Numbered from the stretch's first letter, positions 57,401-58,480 are shown. The stretch: DNA of 64,000 nt from Serripes groenlandicus (GCA_031761405.1 JASEVX010000011.1:18837008-18901007); one strand, 5' to 3'. The notes: generated by a model from the sequence alone, not told the origin. Program-made: numbers and translations.

Positions 57401-58480
57401 AAAATGACGTTATATAACGTTAGTCACTTTGGTGCCAAAACCGGCAAATTTCATGTACATTTTTTTCGAAATATGCCTCATAAATGACTTTATGTGATAA
57501 ATAGAATATCTCATGAGTGTTTATTTATTAGCACTTTTAATAACATCTTTAACTAAGCTGAATATGACGCTTGCCAAGGCTCGCGGCATATCATCTTAGT
57601 AAAGTCGTTTATTAAATGTGATGATAAATAAACACATACTCTTCTATAAATATAAACACGCTTAATGTATAGGTTACTTAGGTCAAGGTCATTTTCACTA
57701 AAGATTATTGAATAATCAAGGGTTAAATCATAGACAGAAATATCACTCAGGGATATTTATATCCTAGACAATAATTGTATTCACTAGAATTCACTTCCTA
57801 AACCCATTCCCCACATACAGATGCTTTCTGATGCCTCTGCAGCAGACGACTTTTGTCACAATGTTTTCAACTTCATAACCTCCAATAATAATTCCTTTTA
57901 TAGAGAGTTTCCATATTTTTCACTAAATATTTAAATAATTAAGTGAGAAAGGGTTAACAACAATTTTATTCTCATATATTTATCATGGTCTTATCATTTT
58001 ATTCTCATATATTTATCATGGACTTATTATTTTATTCTCATATATTTATCATGTTCTTATTATTTTATTCTCATATATTTATCATTATCTTATCATTTTA
58101 TTCTCATATATTTATCATGGTCTATCCTTTTATTCTCATATATTTATCATGGTCTATCCTTTTATTCACAGATATTTATATCCTGGCTGAACCTCTGTAG
58201 GAAGAAATCTCGCCGATCATCGATGATACCGCTACCAGTATCTCCTGCCTTTAACATGCCAACCGCCTTAAGGAGCTCGGAATCCACACCTACGGACGAA
58301 ATGTTCTCACCCTTTCCATCTCCCATTGTTGCCAAACCAACCCAGATCCCGCTGCCAAACTCGTCCGCTCTGCGTAGTAAGAGTATGCTGACAGCGTCCA
58401 GTGGACGGAATACACCCACCGGTCAAAATGGACGATCTACACCAACCCAGATTGGGAGAAAGTCTTCCACAACATCCTAA
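6365..58480 (+). CDS. SFI1: SFI1-like centrin-binding repeat protein, 31 exons in view, 5' end missing
   Basis: Sfi1 proteins are long helical filaments in centrioles, centrosomes or spindle pole bodies; each short repeat with a conserved tryptophan binds one centrin. Here 31 exons joined by GT-AG introns keep one open frame of about 1,613 codons, ending at TAA 58478-58480. About 45 motifs of the form [AC]F-x-x-W-x-x-x-x are visible, for example YFAMWRDQL, SFTTWRDAL, CFDKWHTAS, YFDRWRDRM, CFMTWQTQF, AFQHWHASY and ALSHWDFRL. Repeats fill roughly residues 40-765 and 890-1520 of the visible part. Between them, exons 16-18 encode a Ser/Thr-Pro-rich linker, and the last 90 residues are a similar tail. 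The visible part is already longer than human SFI1 (1,242 aa). The N-terminus lies upstream: the first recognised exon begins with the third base of a codon. Frame continuity over 30 junctions makes the gene model strong; the SFI1 name rests on the repeat pattern. Confidence 0.88.
6575..6712 (+). mobile_element. SINE 3' fragment
   Basis: GGAAAAGCAGCCAGTTG body, GTGATATGACTGAAAAAATT tail and an AATCAATC end match the SINE at 34096-34393. Confidence 0.65.
6929..7158 (-). mobile_element. TTAA palindromic MITE, reverse orientation
   Basis: Left TTAACCCTTTCCCTCATATG, hairpin GCACAAAACGTGC near 7012, right end ATGAGGTAAAGCGTTAA. Confidence 0.82.
7312..7422. mobile_element. TTAA MITE, internally deleted
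   Basis: Only 111 bp: both subterminal CAGACGA arms remain but the hairpin and spacer are lost. It ends 29 bases before exon 2. Confidence 0.65.
7452..7567 (+). CDS. SFI1: SFI1-like exon 2
   Basis: Acceptor TTATTCAG, donor GGAA|GTAAGT. It starts in phase 0 and ends after two codon bases. It encodes the first clear Sfi1 repeat, ARCFRRWLNNVLHAKAR. The downstream intron carries the giant tandem element at 7717-14948. Confidence 0.88.
7717..14948 (+). mobile_element. Giant HINE-type element with 7-kb tandem core
   Basis: Left end T|AGCTCGACTAT. Near the right end ATAGTCGAGC (14916-14925) is the inverted copy of GCTCGACTAT (7718-7727), followed by the perfect hairpin GCTGTC-CTCC-GACAGC (14928-14943) and CTTG|T. 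These are the same terminal signals as in the short HINEs of this window, so I read the whole 7.2 kb as one element whose tandem core has expanded. It lies in intron 2 of the SFI1-like gene. No long open frame is seen. Confidence 0.72.
7772..14760 (+). repeat. Tandem array, 158/176-bp monomers in higher-order units
   Basis: About 41 monomers, each holding GGTTAAAGTTTTAGGGCAAG and GTGCTAGGGCTTTCATA. Monomer starts fall at 7931, 8107, 8283, 8441, 8617, 8793, 8951 and so on, giving steps of 176, 176 and 158. Larger periods of about 510, 1020 and 1549 bp are marked by private variants (TTAAATATAATACC, ATTTGGGGTGG, ATTTTTGGTGG). From about 13600 the order fades into diverged 176-bp monomers. Confidence 0.95.
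15100..15325 (+). CDS. SFI1: SFI1-like exon 3
   Basis: Acceptor TTTTAAG, donor AAAAG|GTGAGG. The first base completes a Lys codon begun in exon 2, and the exon ends in phase 0. It carries two repeats, ALLAQYFAMWRDQL and LLRKGLNAFKWAIN, plus the start of a third (ASSFKK) that finishes across the junction with exon 4. Confidence 0.93.
15434..15660. mobile_element. TTAA MITE, degenerate
   Basis: Starts TTAACCCTTTCCCATATAA with CTGCAGACGACTTTG. An internal part around GATGAAAACATTGTGGCAAA is duplicated, and no clean right end is present. Confidence 0.55.
15991..16073. mobile_element. TTAA MITE remnant
   Basis: Termini TACCCTTTCCC and GTGGGAAAGGGTT enclose only one arm (GTCATCTGCTGCAGA). It lies 28 bases before exon 4. 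Confidence 0.65.
16102..16187 (+). CDS. SFI1: SFI1-like exon 4
   Basis: Acceptor TATTCCAG, donor CAGAA|GTGAGT. It starts in phase 0 with the Trp of a repeat split by the intron (SFKK/WKFRT) and contains a full repeat, AFLRWRQFTKEAQ. It ends after two codon bases. Confidence 0.92.
16730..17140 (+). repeat. Diverged tandem duplication of about 210 bp
   Basis: Two copies share TTTTAGAATTAAGACACT, TTTCCATCTGTATTCAAGTC and ACTTTCTTCTGTGTG in the same order, about 210 bases apart. Function unknown. Confidence 0.8.
17300..17318 (+). repeat. Poly-G tract
   Basis: An uninterrupted run of G after TCTC. It may form G-quadruplex structure or be length-unstable in reads. Confidence 0.9.
17505..17690 (+). 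mobile_element. SINE of the AGACAGTGG family, diverged
   Basis: Matches 54357-54565: AGACAGTGG head, AGAGC..TTGGCCTTTCGTACCAAAGGTCCC, a CACGAGTACTG body, AAGCAGACATCGA and a TTTAAACTAAACTAAACTA end. Confidence 0.78.
18160..18391. mobile_element. TTAA palindromic MITE, CACATA type
   Basis: Starts TTAATCCCCCTTTCCCACA and ends GTATGTGGGAAAGGGTAA. The adjoining foldback 18392-18643 begins at its right edge. Confidence 0.72.
18392..18643. mobile_element. Long foldback element, TCGAGGGCTTGG ends
   Basis: Left end TCGAGGGCTTGGCGTGAAAC is inverted at the right end (GTTTCATGCCAAGCCCTCGA). A second inner palindrome of about 60 bases is centred on GCTCGTTCTGAGC, with AATGCAAATTTAGGTGCC arms. It is unrelated to the MITE termini. 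Confidence 0.85.
18720..18954 (+). mobile_element. TTAA palindromic MITE, CTCATA type
   Basis: Intact termini TTAACCCTTTCCCTCATA and TATGAGGGAAAGGGTTAA, with hairpin TTGCTCATTTTGAGCAA in the right half. Confidence 0.85.
19060..19264 (+). mobile_element. TTAA MITE lacking its left terminus
   Basis: Begins at CTGCAGCAGATGACTGAACA and ends ATATGAGGGAAAGGGTTAA; hairpin present. Confidence 0.75.
20181..20391. mobile_element. TTAA palindromic MITE, CACATA type
   Basis: TTAACCCGTTCCCACATAC start and GTGGTAAAGGATTAA end. The central hairpin loop is deleted. Confidence 0.72.
20739..20968 (+). mobile_element. TTAA palindromic MITE, CTCATA type
   Basis: TTAACCCTTTCCCTCATACG start, hairpin TTGCTCGTTTTGAGCAA, ATATGAGGAAAAGAGTTAA end. 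It abuts an older degenerate copy on its left. Confidence 0.82.
21041..21233. mobile_element. TTAA palindromic MITE, CACATA type
   Basis: TTAACCCTTTCCCACATGC start and GCATGTGGGAAAGAGTTTA end; shortened at the centre. Confidence 0.72.
21560..21766 (+). mobile_element. TTAA palindromic MITE, shortened ends
   Basis: TTAACCCTTTCCCTCTGCAGC start, hairpin TTGCTTGTTTTGAGCAA and AGGAAAAGGGTTAA end. Parts of both terminal repeats are deleted. Confidence 0.75.
22575..22670 (+). mobile_element. SINE 3' fragment
   Basis: TACTGGTTAATCACCCAGGG, GATCATGAATAAGT, CATGATATAACTGA and an AAATAAAAC end match the SINEs at 3406 and 56979. Confidence 0.72.
22706..22819 (+). CDS. SFI1: SFI1-like exon 5
   Basis: Acceptor TTTGTATAG, donor TACAG|GTAAGT. 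It encodes the repeat LKLFKEWCERYATRVKQ. It ends in phase 2 (AG), read through to exon 6. A truncated HINE begins only about 11 bases after the donor. Confidence 0.92.
22831..23055 (+). mobile_element. HINE-type element C1, 3' truncated
   Basis: Starts AGCTCTTCTGTTTCGAGG and carries the family C body (GGCTATTGTGATACCCTTGA, AATGAAACTTGGTACACATG). It lacks the right end. It starts about 11 bases after the donor of exon 5. Confidence 0.7.
23056..23416. mobile_element. TTAA MITE split by a TIR element
   Basis: The MITE hairpin (TTGCTTGTTTTGAGCAA) and right arm run to 23185. After the insertion at 23186-23399 the MITE resumes as ATGTGAGAAAGGATTAA. Confidence 0.75.
23186..23399. mobile_element. 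214-bp TIR element with target duplication
   Basis: CTGGGACTACTAATACGGGG and the following AAGAGAAACGAGTGC are inverted exactly at the right end (about 35 bases). Flanking direct repeat ATGTGAG at 23179-23185 and 23400-23406. A hAT-like origin is possible from the duplication length, but no transposase is seen. Confidence 0.85.
23474..23703 (+). mobile_element. TTAA palindromic MITE, intact CTCATA type
   Basis: 230 bp with intact termini. Hairpin GCACGTTTTGTGC. It ends 65 bases before exon 6. Confidence 0.85.
23769..23855 (+). CDS. SFI1: SFI1-like exon 6
   Basis: Acceptor TATTTTACAG. The donor is GCTAT|GTATGG, a weaker site chosen because it keeps the frame into exon 7 (AT + T = Ile) whereas reading on meets a stop at about 23888. 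It encodes the tryptophan-rich repeat NWLSWKWFTVVTKEKK. Confidence 0.85.
23944..24434 (+). mobile_element. HINE-type element C2 carrying a nested MITE
   Basis: Starts T|AGCTCGCCTG with the GTGATACCCTTGG and GAAACTTGGTACACA body. The right end CGCTTTCGGTGCTCTTG|T matches C3. The MITE 24033-24262 sits in its GTCACAAAACTTTAAC segment. Confidence 0.78.
24033..24262 (-). mobile_element. TTAA MITE inserted in HINE C2
   Basis: Reverse orientation. The left flank is GTAA in place of TTAA; right end TATGAGGGAAAGGGTTAA. The interrupted HINE sequence can be read across it by comparison with 28020 and 31340. Confidence 0.82.
24786..24875 (+). CDS. SFI1: SFI1-like exon 7
   Basis: Acceptor TTACTTGCAG, donor CACAG|GTAGCT. 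It encodes about 30 residues (QLYESTLQNKMFVQMKIEF...) with no tryptophan. By spacing it is a degenerate repeat with Phe in place of Trp. The frame is continuous on both sides. Confidence 0.83.
25088..25316 (-). mobile_element. TTAA palindromic MITE, CACATA type
   Basis: TTAACCCTTTCCCACATAC and GTATGTGGGAAAGGGTTAA ends, with hairpin region CTCATAATGAGC in the left half. Confidence 0.82.
25494..25711. mobile_element. TTAA palindromic MITE, CACATA type
   Basis: TTAACCCTTTTCCACATAC start and ATATGTGAGAAAAGGTTGA end. It ends 25 bases before exon 8, so it supplies intron sequence close to the acceptor. Confidence 0.75.
25737..25928 (+). CDS. SFI1: SFI1-like exon 8
   Basis: Acceptor TTTGTTCAG, donor ATAAA|GTATGT. 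Two repeats: KVAIQAWKLGS and RNSFTTWRDALLTRR. It starts and ends inside codons that match exons 7 and 9. Confidence 0.94.
26427..26581 (-). mobile_element. TTAA MITE, shortened
   Basis: TTAACGCTTTCCCACATAC start and AAGTGGGAAAGGGTTA end; the centre is deleted. Confidence 0.7.
26698..26916 (+). mobile_element. TTAA palindromic MITE
   Basis: The left end ATAACACTTTCCCACATAG is diverged; the right end ATATGAGGGAAAGGGTTAA is intact. HINE B1 begins 12 bases later. Confidence 0.78.
26928..27873 (+). mobile_element. HINE-type element B1 with about 160-bp tandem core
   Basis: Left end T|ATACCCCC with hairpin to GGGGGGTATATAGGA. Five core units begin near GTCCGGCCTATTTCTTACAA at 27001, 27160, 27319, 27495 and 27665. 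The right end has GGGGTAT, hairpin ATCACCTTCAGTGAT and CTAG|T. Confidence 0.82.
27936..28202 (+). mobile_element. HINE-type element C3, single-unit
   Basis: GCTCGTCTGT at the left is inverted as ACAGACGAGC at the right, followed by GATGGCTTTCCCTCTGCGGC and CTTG|T. The core is unamplified. Confidence 0.8.
28233..28463 (+). CDS. SFI1: SFI1-like exon 9
   Basis: Acceptor CTATTTAAAG, donor CTCAG|GTTTGG. Three repeats: KAFLLWSDRYK, SKSFTQWNMFVKV and RRVLQTWIWYTHY, spaced about 33 residues apart. The 3' end of a HINE lies 30 bases before the acceptor. Confidence 0.94.
28772..29007 (+). mobile_element. TTAA MITE, diverged
   Basis: TTAACCGTTCCC start and GTTGGAAAGGGGGGTTAA end; hairpin part GCTCATCATTAGC. 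Confidence 0.68.
29081..29298 (-). mobile_element. TTAA palindromic MITE, CTCATA type
   Basis: TTATCCCTTTCCCTCATATAG start, hairpin TTGCTCAAAACAAGCAA and TATGAGGGAAAGGGTTGA end. Confidence 0.8.
29587..29721 (+). CDS. SFI1: SFI1-like exon 10
   Basis: Acceptor TATATTTTAG, donor GCCAA|GTAAGT. It encodes two close repeats, KHLDLWRSRFKVK and RAQQFWSNTCAK. Confidence 0.93.
29890..30345 (+). mobile_element. HINE-type element A, diverged 3' part
   Basis: Old copies of the GGCCACCAGGGGGCAGGG and AATTTTGTAGAAATGTTCC core units. The 3' end is GGTGAGCGATCC, a GGCCATCATTGCCC hairpin and CTTG|T at about 30345. The 5' end is unclear. Confidence 0.6.
30599..30696 (+). CDS. SFI1: SFI1-like exon 11
   Basis: Acceptor TTGTCAACAG, donor AGAGAG|GTAACT. 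The frame differs from the longest open reading frame here: the first base completes Lys, giving KASDHWRMVCHRRKLVRLL, then one extra base that pairs with exon 12 to make Val. One repeat. Confidence 0.88.
30756..31017 (+). mobile_element. tRNA-derived SINE, GACCGCC head
   Basis: Head GACCGCCTCCCTGGTGTGG..GGTAGAGCG with box B-like GGTTTCAATTCC. Body TGGTAGTAATGGCTGCCCTC, tail GTGATATTACTGAAAAATTG and an AATCAATC end. Confidence 0.82.
31298..31830 (+). mobile_element. HINE-type element C4 with 75-bp tandem core
   Basis: Starts T|AGCTTACCTG. ACCGTTCAACATTTTC recurs at 31381, 31456, 31531, 31606 and 31681, an exact 75-bp step. The right end is GGTGCTGTTG, a variant of CTCTTG. Exon 12 starts 29 bases after it. 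Confidence 0.82.
31860..32046 (+). CDS. SFI1: SFI1-like exon 12
   Basis: Acceptor TTGGTTGTAG, donor ACTCA|GTAAGT. Repeats FFMKWLARLQ and RTCFDKWHTASLK. A HINE with a 75-bp tandem core ends about 29 bases before this exon. Confidence 0.93.
32690..33928. mobile_element. TTAA MITE split by HINE A2
   Basis: MITE sequence up to ACAATGTTTTCAACTTTT (32752) continues at 33841 with TTTTCATTCTATTGATATTTT and the right arm GTCATCTGCTG..GGAAAGGGTTA. The left terminus is eroded. Confidence 0.72.
32753..33840 (+). mobile_element. HINE-type element A2 with about 166-bp tandem core
   Basis: T|AGCTCACCTG start. ATTTTGTAGAAATG recurs at 33021, 33189, 33355, 33520 and 33688. The right end is CAGGTGAGCGATTCC, hairpin GGGCCAACATGGCCC and CTTG|T. 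Confidence 0.85.
33958..34062 (+). CDS. SFI1: SFI1-like exon 13
   Basis: Acceptor TTATTCTAG, donor TTGGAG|GTAAGA. Repeats CFQNWRHFVKHK and KFSAWR; the second is completed by RQY in exon 14. Confidence 0.93.
34096..34393 (+). mobile_element. Full-length tRNA-derived SINE with 10-bp target duplication
   Basis: Direct repeats TCTACCTTGG at 34086-34095 and 34394-34403. Head GAGCCGAGCCCCAGTAGCTC with box B GAGTTCGAATCCCGGCTCGG. Tail GTGATATAACTGAGAAATTG..GGCGTTAAACCCCAATCAG. Confidence 0.9.
34671..34776 (+). mobile_element. HINE-type element E1, short
   Basis: Left GTGTTACCCTGCGTAGC, right GTAGGTGACACATGTGCTCC, perfect hairpin GTGCTCCGCGGAGCAC and then CTAG|T. Confidence 0.75.
34859..35068 (-). 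mobile_element. TTAA MITE, CACATA type, right end lost
   Basis: Left AGCCTTACCTACATATAGAC, hairpin GCTCATGATGAGC, right arm CTCTGCTGCAGATTTGCTG; the GGGAAAGGG end is missing. Confidence 0.68.
35352..35516 (-). mobile_element. TTAA MITE, hairpin deleted
   Basis: Intact TTAACCCTTTCCCTCATATAG and GTATGAGGGAAAGGGTTAA ends, but the central hairpin is gone. It lies 25 bases from exon 14. Confidence 0.8.
35542..35758 (+). CDS. SFI1: SFI1-like exon 14
   Basis: Acceptor TTATATTTTAG, donor GAACAG|GTTTGT. Repeats GRCLNAWQTVIKRK and KSSFYYWNMLAVQ. It ends in phase 0. A short MITE ends 25 bases upstream of the exon. Confidence 0.93.
36264..36439 (+). CDS. SFI1: SFI1-like exon 15
   Basis: Acceptor ATGATACAG, donor GCTAG|GTAAGA. 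Repeats LREYFDRWRDRM and KAMFTFWRRHFRA. An internal GACAG|GTATGG at 36345/36346 resembles a donor but would break the frame into exon 16. A MITE starts 13 bases after the donor. Confidence 0.92.
36453..36678 (-). mobile_element. TTAA palindromic MITE, CACATA type
   Basis: TTAACCCTTTCCCACATACAG and GAATGTGGGAAAGGGTTAA ends. It starts 13 bases after exon 15. Confidence 0.8.
36994..37259 (+). mobile_element. tRNA-derived SINE, GACCGCC head
   Basis: Same family as 30756-31017. Box B GGTTCGATTCCTGG is well kept, the tail is GTGATATAACTGAAAAAATG and the end is CAATCAATCAATC. Confidence 0.85.
37648..37832 (+). CDS. SFI1: SFI1-like exon 16, last repeat of first array and start of linker
   Basis: Acceptor GTTTAAACAG, donor GCAG|GTTAGT. 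One repeat, KQALQEWHKFTKNS, is followed by AAAIGIDIGGGGDSLVERL. This Gly-rich and acidic stretch opens a non-repeat linker. It ends with one codon base, completed to Glu by exon 17. Confidence 0.9.
38283..38424. mobile_element. TTAA MITE, shortened
   Basis: ATAACCCTTTCTCACCTGC start, hairpin part CTCATAATGAG and GGTGGGAAAGGGTTAA end. It ends 46 bases before exon 17. Confidence 0.7.
38470..38629 (+). CDS. SFI1: SFI1-like exon 17, Thr-Pro-rich linker
   Basis: Acceptor TTGCATTTTAG, donor AAAAG|GTTTGC. There is no Sfi1 repeat. It encodes an acidic part (FEPLNFDQDLTGDSG) and then six S/T-P dipeptides in a row, within SPRTPRTPLTPQTPRTPR, followed by YGTPLKR, a proline-directed site with a basic residue at +3. 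Phosphoregulation by a cyclin-dependent kinase is inference. Confidence 0.88.
39058..40620. mobile_element. Inverted-repeat element interrupted by HINE D
   Basis: Left arm AGTGGGTCAGTAACAGACC..GATTTATTTCATC is inverted at 40565-40620 (GATGAAATAAATCAG..GGTCTGTTACTGACCCACT). Without the HINE at 39317-40554 the element would be about 325 bp. Confidence 0.8.
39317..40554 (+). mobile_element. HINE-type element D with 152-bp tandem core
   Basis: T|ATGCCCCC start with a fold to GGGGGGCATATAG. About seven core units; GACCTAGA recurs at 39523, 39675 and 39827. The right end is GGGGGGCAT, hairpin GTGTTTCACAAACAC and CTTG|T. Confidence 0.85.
40594..40730. repeat. Compact foldback sharing arms with 39058-40620
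   Basis: TTATTTGGTCTGTTACTGAC and the following CCACTACTGAAAAATAGGGGG are inverted at 40687-40730. The loop is GC-rich (ACTCGGCTAACGCCTCGCCC). Confidence 0.85.
41063..41351 (+). mobile_element. HINE-type element B2, single-unit
   Basis: ATACCCCCTTCGAAGAAGAG left fold and a core with TTACAAACCACTGGGTGGAA; the right-end ATCATCTTCAGTGAT hairpin is followed by CTAG|T. Confidence 0.85.
41376..41604 (-). mobile_element. TTAA palindromic MITE, intact CTCATA type
   Basis: 229 bp. TTAACCCTTTCCCTCATATAG and GTATGAGGGAAAGGGTTAA ends; hairpin GCACAAAACGTGC. Confidence 0.85.
42761..42890 (+). CDS. SFI1: SFI1-like exon 18, Ser-rich linker
   Basis: Acceptor GTATATTCAG, donor CGCAGG|GTTTGT. It encodes LFSPSQSRQSLGQSQDFDG and SSSFLDARFEMEQAV. 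It is Ser/Gln rich with one SP site and ends in phase 0 before the second repeat array. It is kept because both junctions preserve the frame. Confidence 0.85.
43737..43943 (+). CDS. SFI1: SFI1-like exon 19
   Basis: Acceptor AATCCACAG, donor CACTAT|GTAAGT; phase 0 on both sides. The second array opens with RLRHWPLSNLFDQWKDY and LSVFFKGWVTHYRN. Confidence 0.94.
44367..44592. mobile_element. TTAA palindromic MITE, CACATA type
   Basis: TTAACCCTTATCAACATAC start and AAGTGGGAAAGTGTTAA end. An older CTCATA copy lies to its left (44189 onward). Confidence 0.72.
44681..44905. mobile_element. TTAA MITE, right end eroded
   Basis: TTAACCCTTTACCACGTAC start, CTGCAGCAGACGACTTT and a hairpin near GATCATCATGAGC. 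The right terminus is not clear. It lies just before exon 20. Confidence 0.68.
44935..45078 (+). CDS. SFI1: SFI1-like exon 20
   Basis: Acceptor TATTACAG, donor CAGAAG|GTAATT; phase 0 on both sides. It encodes LLSLILYRNSRKHK (a repeat with Tyr for Trp) and TVFTTLFPVWLQK. Confidence 0.92.
45261..45536 (+). mobile_element. HINE-type element E2
   Basis: Left GTGTCACCTGC is inverted as GCAGGTGACAC at the right. Hairpin GTGCTCCAGGGAGCAC then CTAG|T. Confidence 0.82.
45537..45650 (+). repeat. Unclassified dispersed repeat, inverted copy near 57295
   Basis: ACAAAGACTTGAGC, GACTGGAAACCAA and TAGTAGTGTCA occur here and, reverse-complemented, at about 57295-57390. Only two copies are visible; the class is unknown. 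Confidence 0.65.
45676..45878 (+). CDS. SFI1: SFI1-like exon 21
   Basis: Acceptor ATTATGTAG, donor GAAAG|GTATGT. Repeats NILHLWTNITAEE and LLLTCFMTWQTQFRK, the second one of the best matches to the family pattern. Confidence 0.94.
45935..46070 (-). mobile_element. tRNA-derived SINE head, minus strand
   Basis: Reverse complement of a GAGCCGAGCCC-type head: box B as GGGATTCAAACTC and box A as TGACTCAGCTACCAGGGCTC. The tail is absent. Confidence 0.72.
46609..46797. mobile_element. TTAA palindromic MITE
   Basis: TTAACCCTTTCCGACATAC start and GGTTAGAAAGGGTTAA end; the hairpin is deleted. Confidence 0.72.
46913..47003 (+). CDS. SFI1: SFI1-like exon 22
   Basis: Acceptor TTTTTTCCACAG, donor ACCTTG|GTAAGT. 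Repeat YFGAWSKWAIQRHRE, ending in phase 0. Confidence 0.93.
47348..47537 (+). repeat. Degenerate tandem repeat, ATTTGCAAA unit
   Basis: About eight units of 18-24 bases built from ACACTGACATAATTTGCAAA, with drift. No coding sense. Confidence 0.8.
47837..48067 (+). mobile_element. TTAA palindromic MITE, CTCATA type
   Basis: TTACCCCTTTCCCTAATACG start, hairpin TTGCTCATTTTGAGCAA and ATATGAGGGAAAGGGTTAA end. Confidence 0.82.
48130..48298. mobile_element. Chimeric SINE: minus-strand head, plus-strand tail
   Basis: 48140-48246 is the reverse complement of a GAGCCGAGCCCC head, with box B read as GGGATTCAAACTC. It is joined to a forward tail CTGAAACATTGTTGAAAGTG..CAATCAATCAATCAATC. This is an inverted arrangement within one element or two abutting insertions. 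Confidence 0.75.
48331..48448 (+). CDS. SFI1: SFI1-like exon 23
   Basis: Acceptor TTATGTTGTAG, donor CACAAG|GTAATA. Repeats VFKQWCLRHKQK and CRIFKTWLQWAQ. It ends with one codon base. Confidence 0.93.
48478..49200. mobile_element. TTAA MITE split by HINE F1
   Basis: Left part TTAACCCTTTTCCACATAC to the hairpin GCTCATAATGAGCAATTTCTC, broken at 48586. It resumes at 49083 with TTCCACAATGTTTTC and ends GGAAAGGGTAA. Confidence 0.8.
48587..49082 (+). mobile_element. HINE-type element F1
   Basis: T|ATACGCCC left, GGGCGTAT right, then TTTGGCGCACTTG|T. Two core units (AACTTTAGAAGCCTTTGTCC, AATCATCACCAAATTTGGTC) of about 170 bp. Confidence 0.83.
49646..49790 (+). CDS. SFI1: SFI1-like exon 24
   Basis: Acceptor TTCTGATTAG, donor AAAAG|GTATGT. 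It encodes a degenerate repeat (QRKHKLLACQ) and TQMFTVWKASTERQ. Confidence 0.93.
49885..49998 (-). mobile_element. SINE 3' part, minus strand
   Basis: Reverse complement of the tail shared with 56979-57207: ATTGGGGTTTTAC, ATTTCAGTTATATCACGGC, ATTCATGATCCC, AACCAGTACT. Confidence 0.75.
50063..50112 (+). repeat. Short tandem duplication TGCATTTTTTGCATGTTCA
   Basis: Two adjacent copies followed by TGCAAAAAGG, so the stretch is also partly palindromic. Confidence 0.8.
50328..50469 (+). mobile_element. HINE-type element E3, short
   Basis: Left GTGTCACCCTGC, right GTGCAGGTGACACA, perfect hairpin TGCTCCGCGGAGCA, end CAAG|T (a variant of CTAG). Confidence 0.78.
50708..50798 (+). CDS. SFI1: SFI1-like exon 25
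   Basis: Acceptor TATTTTTTCAG, donor ATACTG|GTTTGT. Repeat TLQAWHEVAVWQKD. It has the same 91-base length and phase pattern as exon 22, as expected if exons were duplicated with the repeats. Confidence 0.92.
51174..51275 (-). mobile_element. HINE-type element E4 fragment, minus strand
   Basis: Reverse complement of the family E right end (AGAATGGAGTGCTCC..GAGCAC, GTGTGTCACCTGCACCTG), then a GACAGACAG run, joined to a MITE right arm. Confidence 0.72.
51364..51534 (+). CDS. SFI1: SFI1-like exon 26
   Basis: Acceptor AATTTTACAG, donor AGACTG|GTAAGT; phase 0 on both sides. Repeats ARQAFQHWHASYCRR and ILRIANKWRRKAQ. Confidence 0.94.
51647..52093 (+). mobile_element. HINE-type element F2
   Basis: T|ATACGCCTG left, GGGCGTAT right, TTTAGCGCTCTTG|T end. 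It follows a MITE half (hairpin at 51570-51600, ACAATGATTTCAAC), so it probably inserted in that MITE, whose right part is not seen. Confidence 0.78.
52384..52519. repeat. Foldback of about 136 bp
   Basis: GATAAATAGATAATATTATG..GTCCCTGAC and AACTTTATCTGAC on the left pair with GTTAGATAAAGTT and GTCGGGGACGTAATATTC..TATTTATC on the right. A similar but distinct foldback lies at 57497-57650. Confidence 0.78.
53027..53256 (-). mobile_element. TTAA palindromic MITE, CTCATA left and CACATA right
   Basis: TTAACCCTTTCCCTCATATAG start and GTATGTGGGGAGGGTTAA end. The mixed termini suggest recombination between the two subtypes. Confidence 0.78.
53314..53527 (+). CDS. SFI1: SFI1-like exon 27
   Basis: Acceptor TTATTTCCAG, donor CCCAAG|GTATTT. 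Three repeats: RHLEKWKLAFSRN, SQCLTTWRTELMA and MVTFVENWKLTAQ. It ends with one codon base. Confidence 0.94.
54248..54694 (-). mobile_element. TTAA MITE split by a SINE
   Basis: TTACCCTTTCCCTCATATAG start, hairpin GCACAAAACGTGC, SINE at 54357-54565, then TCACAATGTTTTCCAC and GTATGAGGAAAGGGTTAA. Confidence 0.85.
54357..54565 (+). mobile_element. SINE of the AGACAGTGG family with 10-bp target duplication
   Basis: TCTCCTTTTG at 54347-54356 and 54566-54575. Head GAAGACAGTGGTGCAGAGG..TAGAGCG with box B GGTTCGAGTCCCG. The tail CAATCGATGTAAAATAAATA has no AACTGAAAAATTG motif, so it is a separate SINE family. Confidence 0.9.
55179..55323 (+). CDS. SFI1: SFI1-like exon 28
   Basis: Acceptor ATATTTCAG. 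Donor CTCTC|GTTAGT, supported by the frame (TC + T = Ser in exon 29). Repeats around RRQALLSYQSKKQ (Tyr for Trp) and KVYFLYWFNVAKA. Confidence 0.9.
56194..56422 (+). CDS. SFI1: SFI1-like exon 29
   Basis: Acceptor TTATTTTCAG, donor CTAAAG|GTAATG. Repeats VFKAWLLYTRKE, KTLQKYWYITKTR and KMALSHWDFRLK. It ends in phase 0. Confidence 0.94.
56454..56754 (+). mobile_element. TTAA MITE containing an assembly gap
   Basis: TTAACCCTTTCCCTCATACG to AATTGAA, then N, then GTATGTCTGAGAGGGTTAA. The two ends are of different subtypes. Confidence 0.7.
56538..56737. other. Assembly gap, 200 N
   Basis: Exactly 200 unknown bases, probably a placeholder of unknown true length. It lies between exons 29 and 30, whose frames join without it. 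Confidence 0.95.
56786..56896 (+). CDS. SFI1: SFI1-like exon 30
   Basis: Acceptor TCTTTTCCAG, donor TCAATG|GTAGGT; 37 whole codons. Repeat EEKLYLMVWKKWHLEF. It lies just downstream of the assembly gap, which is wholly intronic on this model. Confidence 0.92.
56979..57207 (+). mobile_element. Full-length tRNA-derived SINE with 8-bp target duplication
   Basis: TCCGGGGA at 56971-56978 and 57208-57215. Head GCTGTAGTCGAGTGGTTAGC with box B GAGTTCGATCTCC, body TGGTGGAGTGCCTTTGGGCA, tail GTGATATAACCGAAATAATG and end AATAAAACAAAACAAAA. Confidence 0.9.
57497..57650. repeat. Foldback with GTGTTTATTTAT arms
   Basis: GAGTGTTTATTTATTAGCAC and TTTTAATAAC pair with GTTTATTAAATGTGATG and ATAAATAAACACATACTC. 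Confidence 0.75.
57802..57957 (-). mobile_element. TTAA MITE, shortened
   Basis: AACCCATTCCCCACATACAG start, CTGCAGCAGACGACTTTTG, and AGTGAGAAAGGGTTAA end. Confidence 0.68.
57967..58165 (+). repeat. Minisatellite, about 37-bp unit
   Basis: Five or six units of TTTTATTCTCATATATTTAT..CATGGTCTTATCA. It ends just before the terminal exon; the last unit merges into the acceptor TTTTATTCACAG. Confidence 0.88.
58172..58480 (+). CDS. SFI1: SFI1-like terminal exon 31
   Basis: Acceptor TTTTATTCACAG; stop TAA at 58478-58480. It encodes the last repeat, IFISWLNLCRKK, then a low-complexity tail of about 90 residues with SP/TP sites (PVSPAF, SESTPTDE, FSPFPSP, GRNTPTG, GRSTPTQ). The tail has no visible domain. 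A MITE begins 20 bases after the stop. Confidence 0.92.
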   Translation: MFISWLNLCRKKSRRSSMIPLPVSPAFNMPTALRSSESTPTDEMFSPFPSPIVAKPTQIPLPNSSALRSKSMLTASSGRNTPTGQNGRSTPTQIGRKSSTTS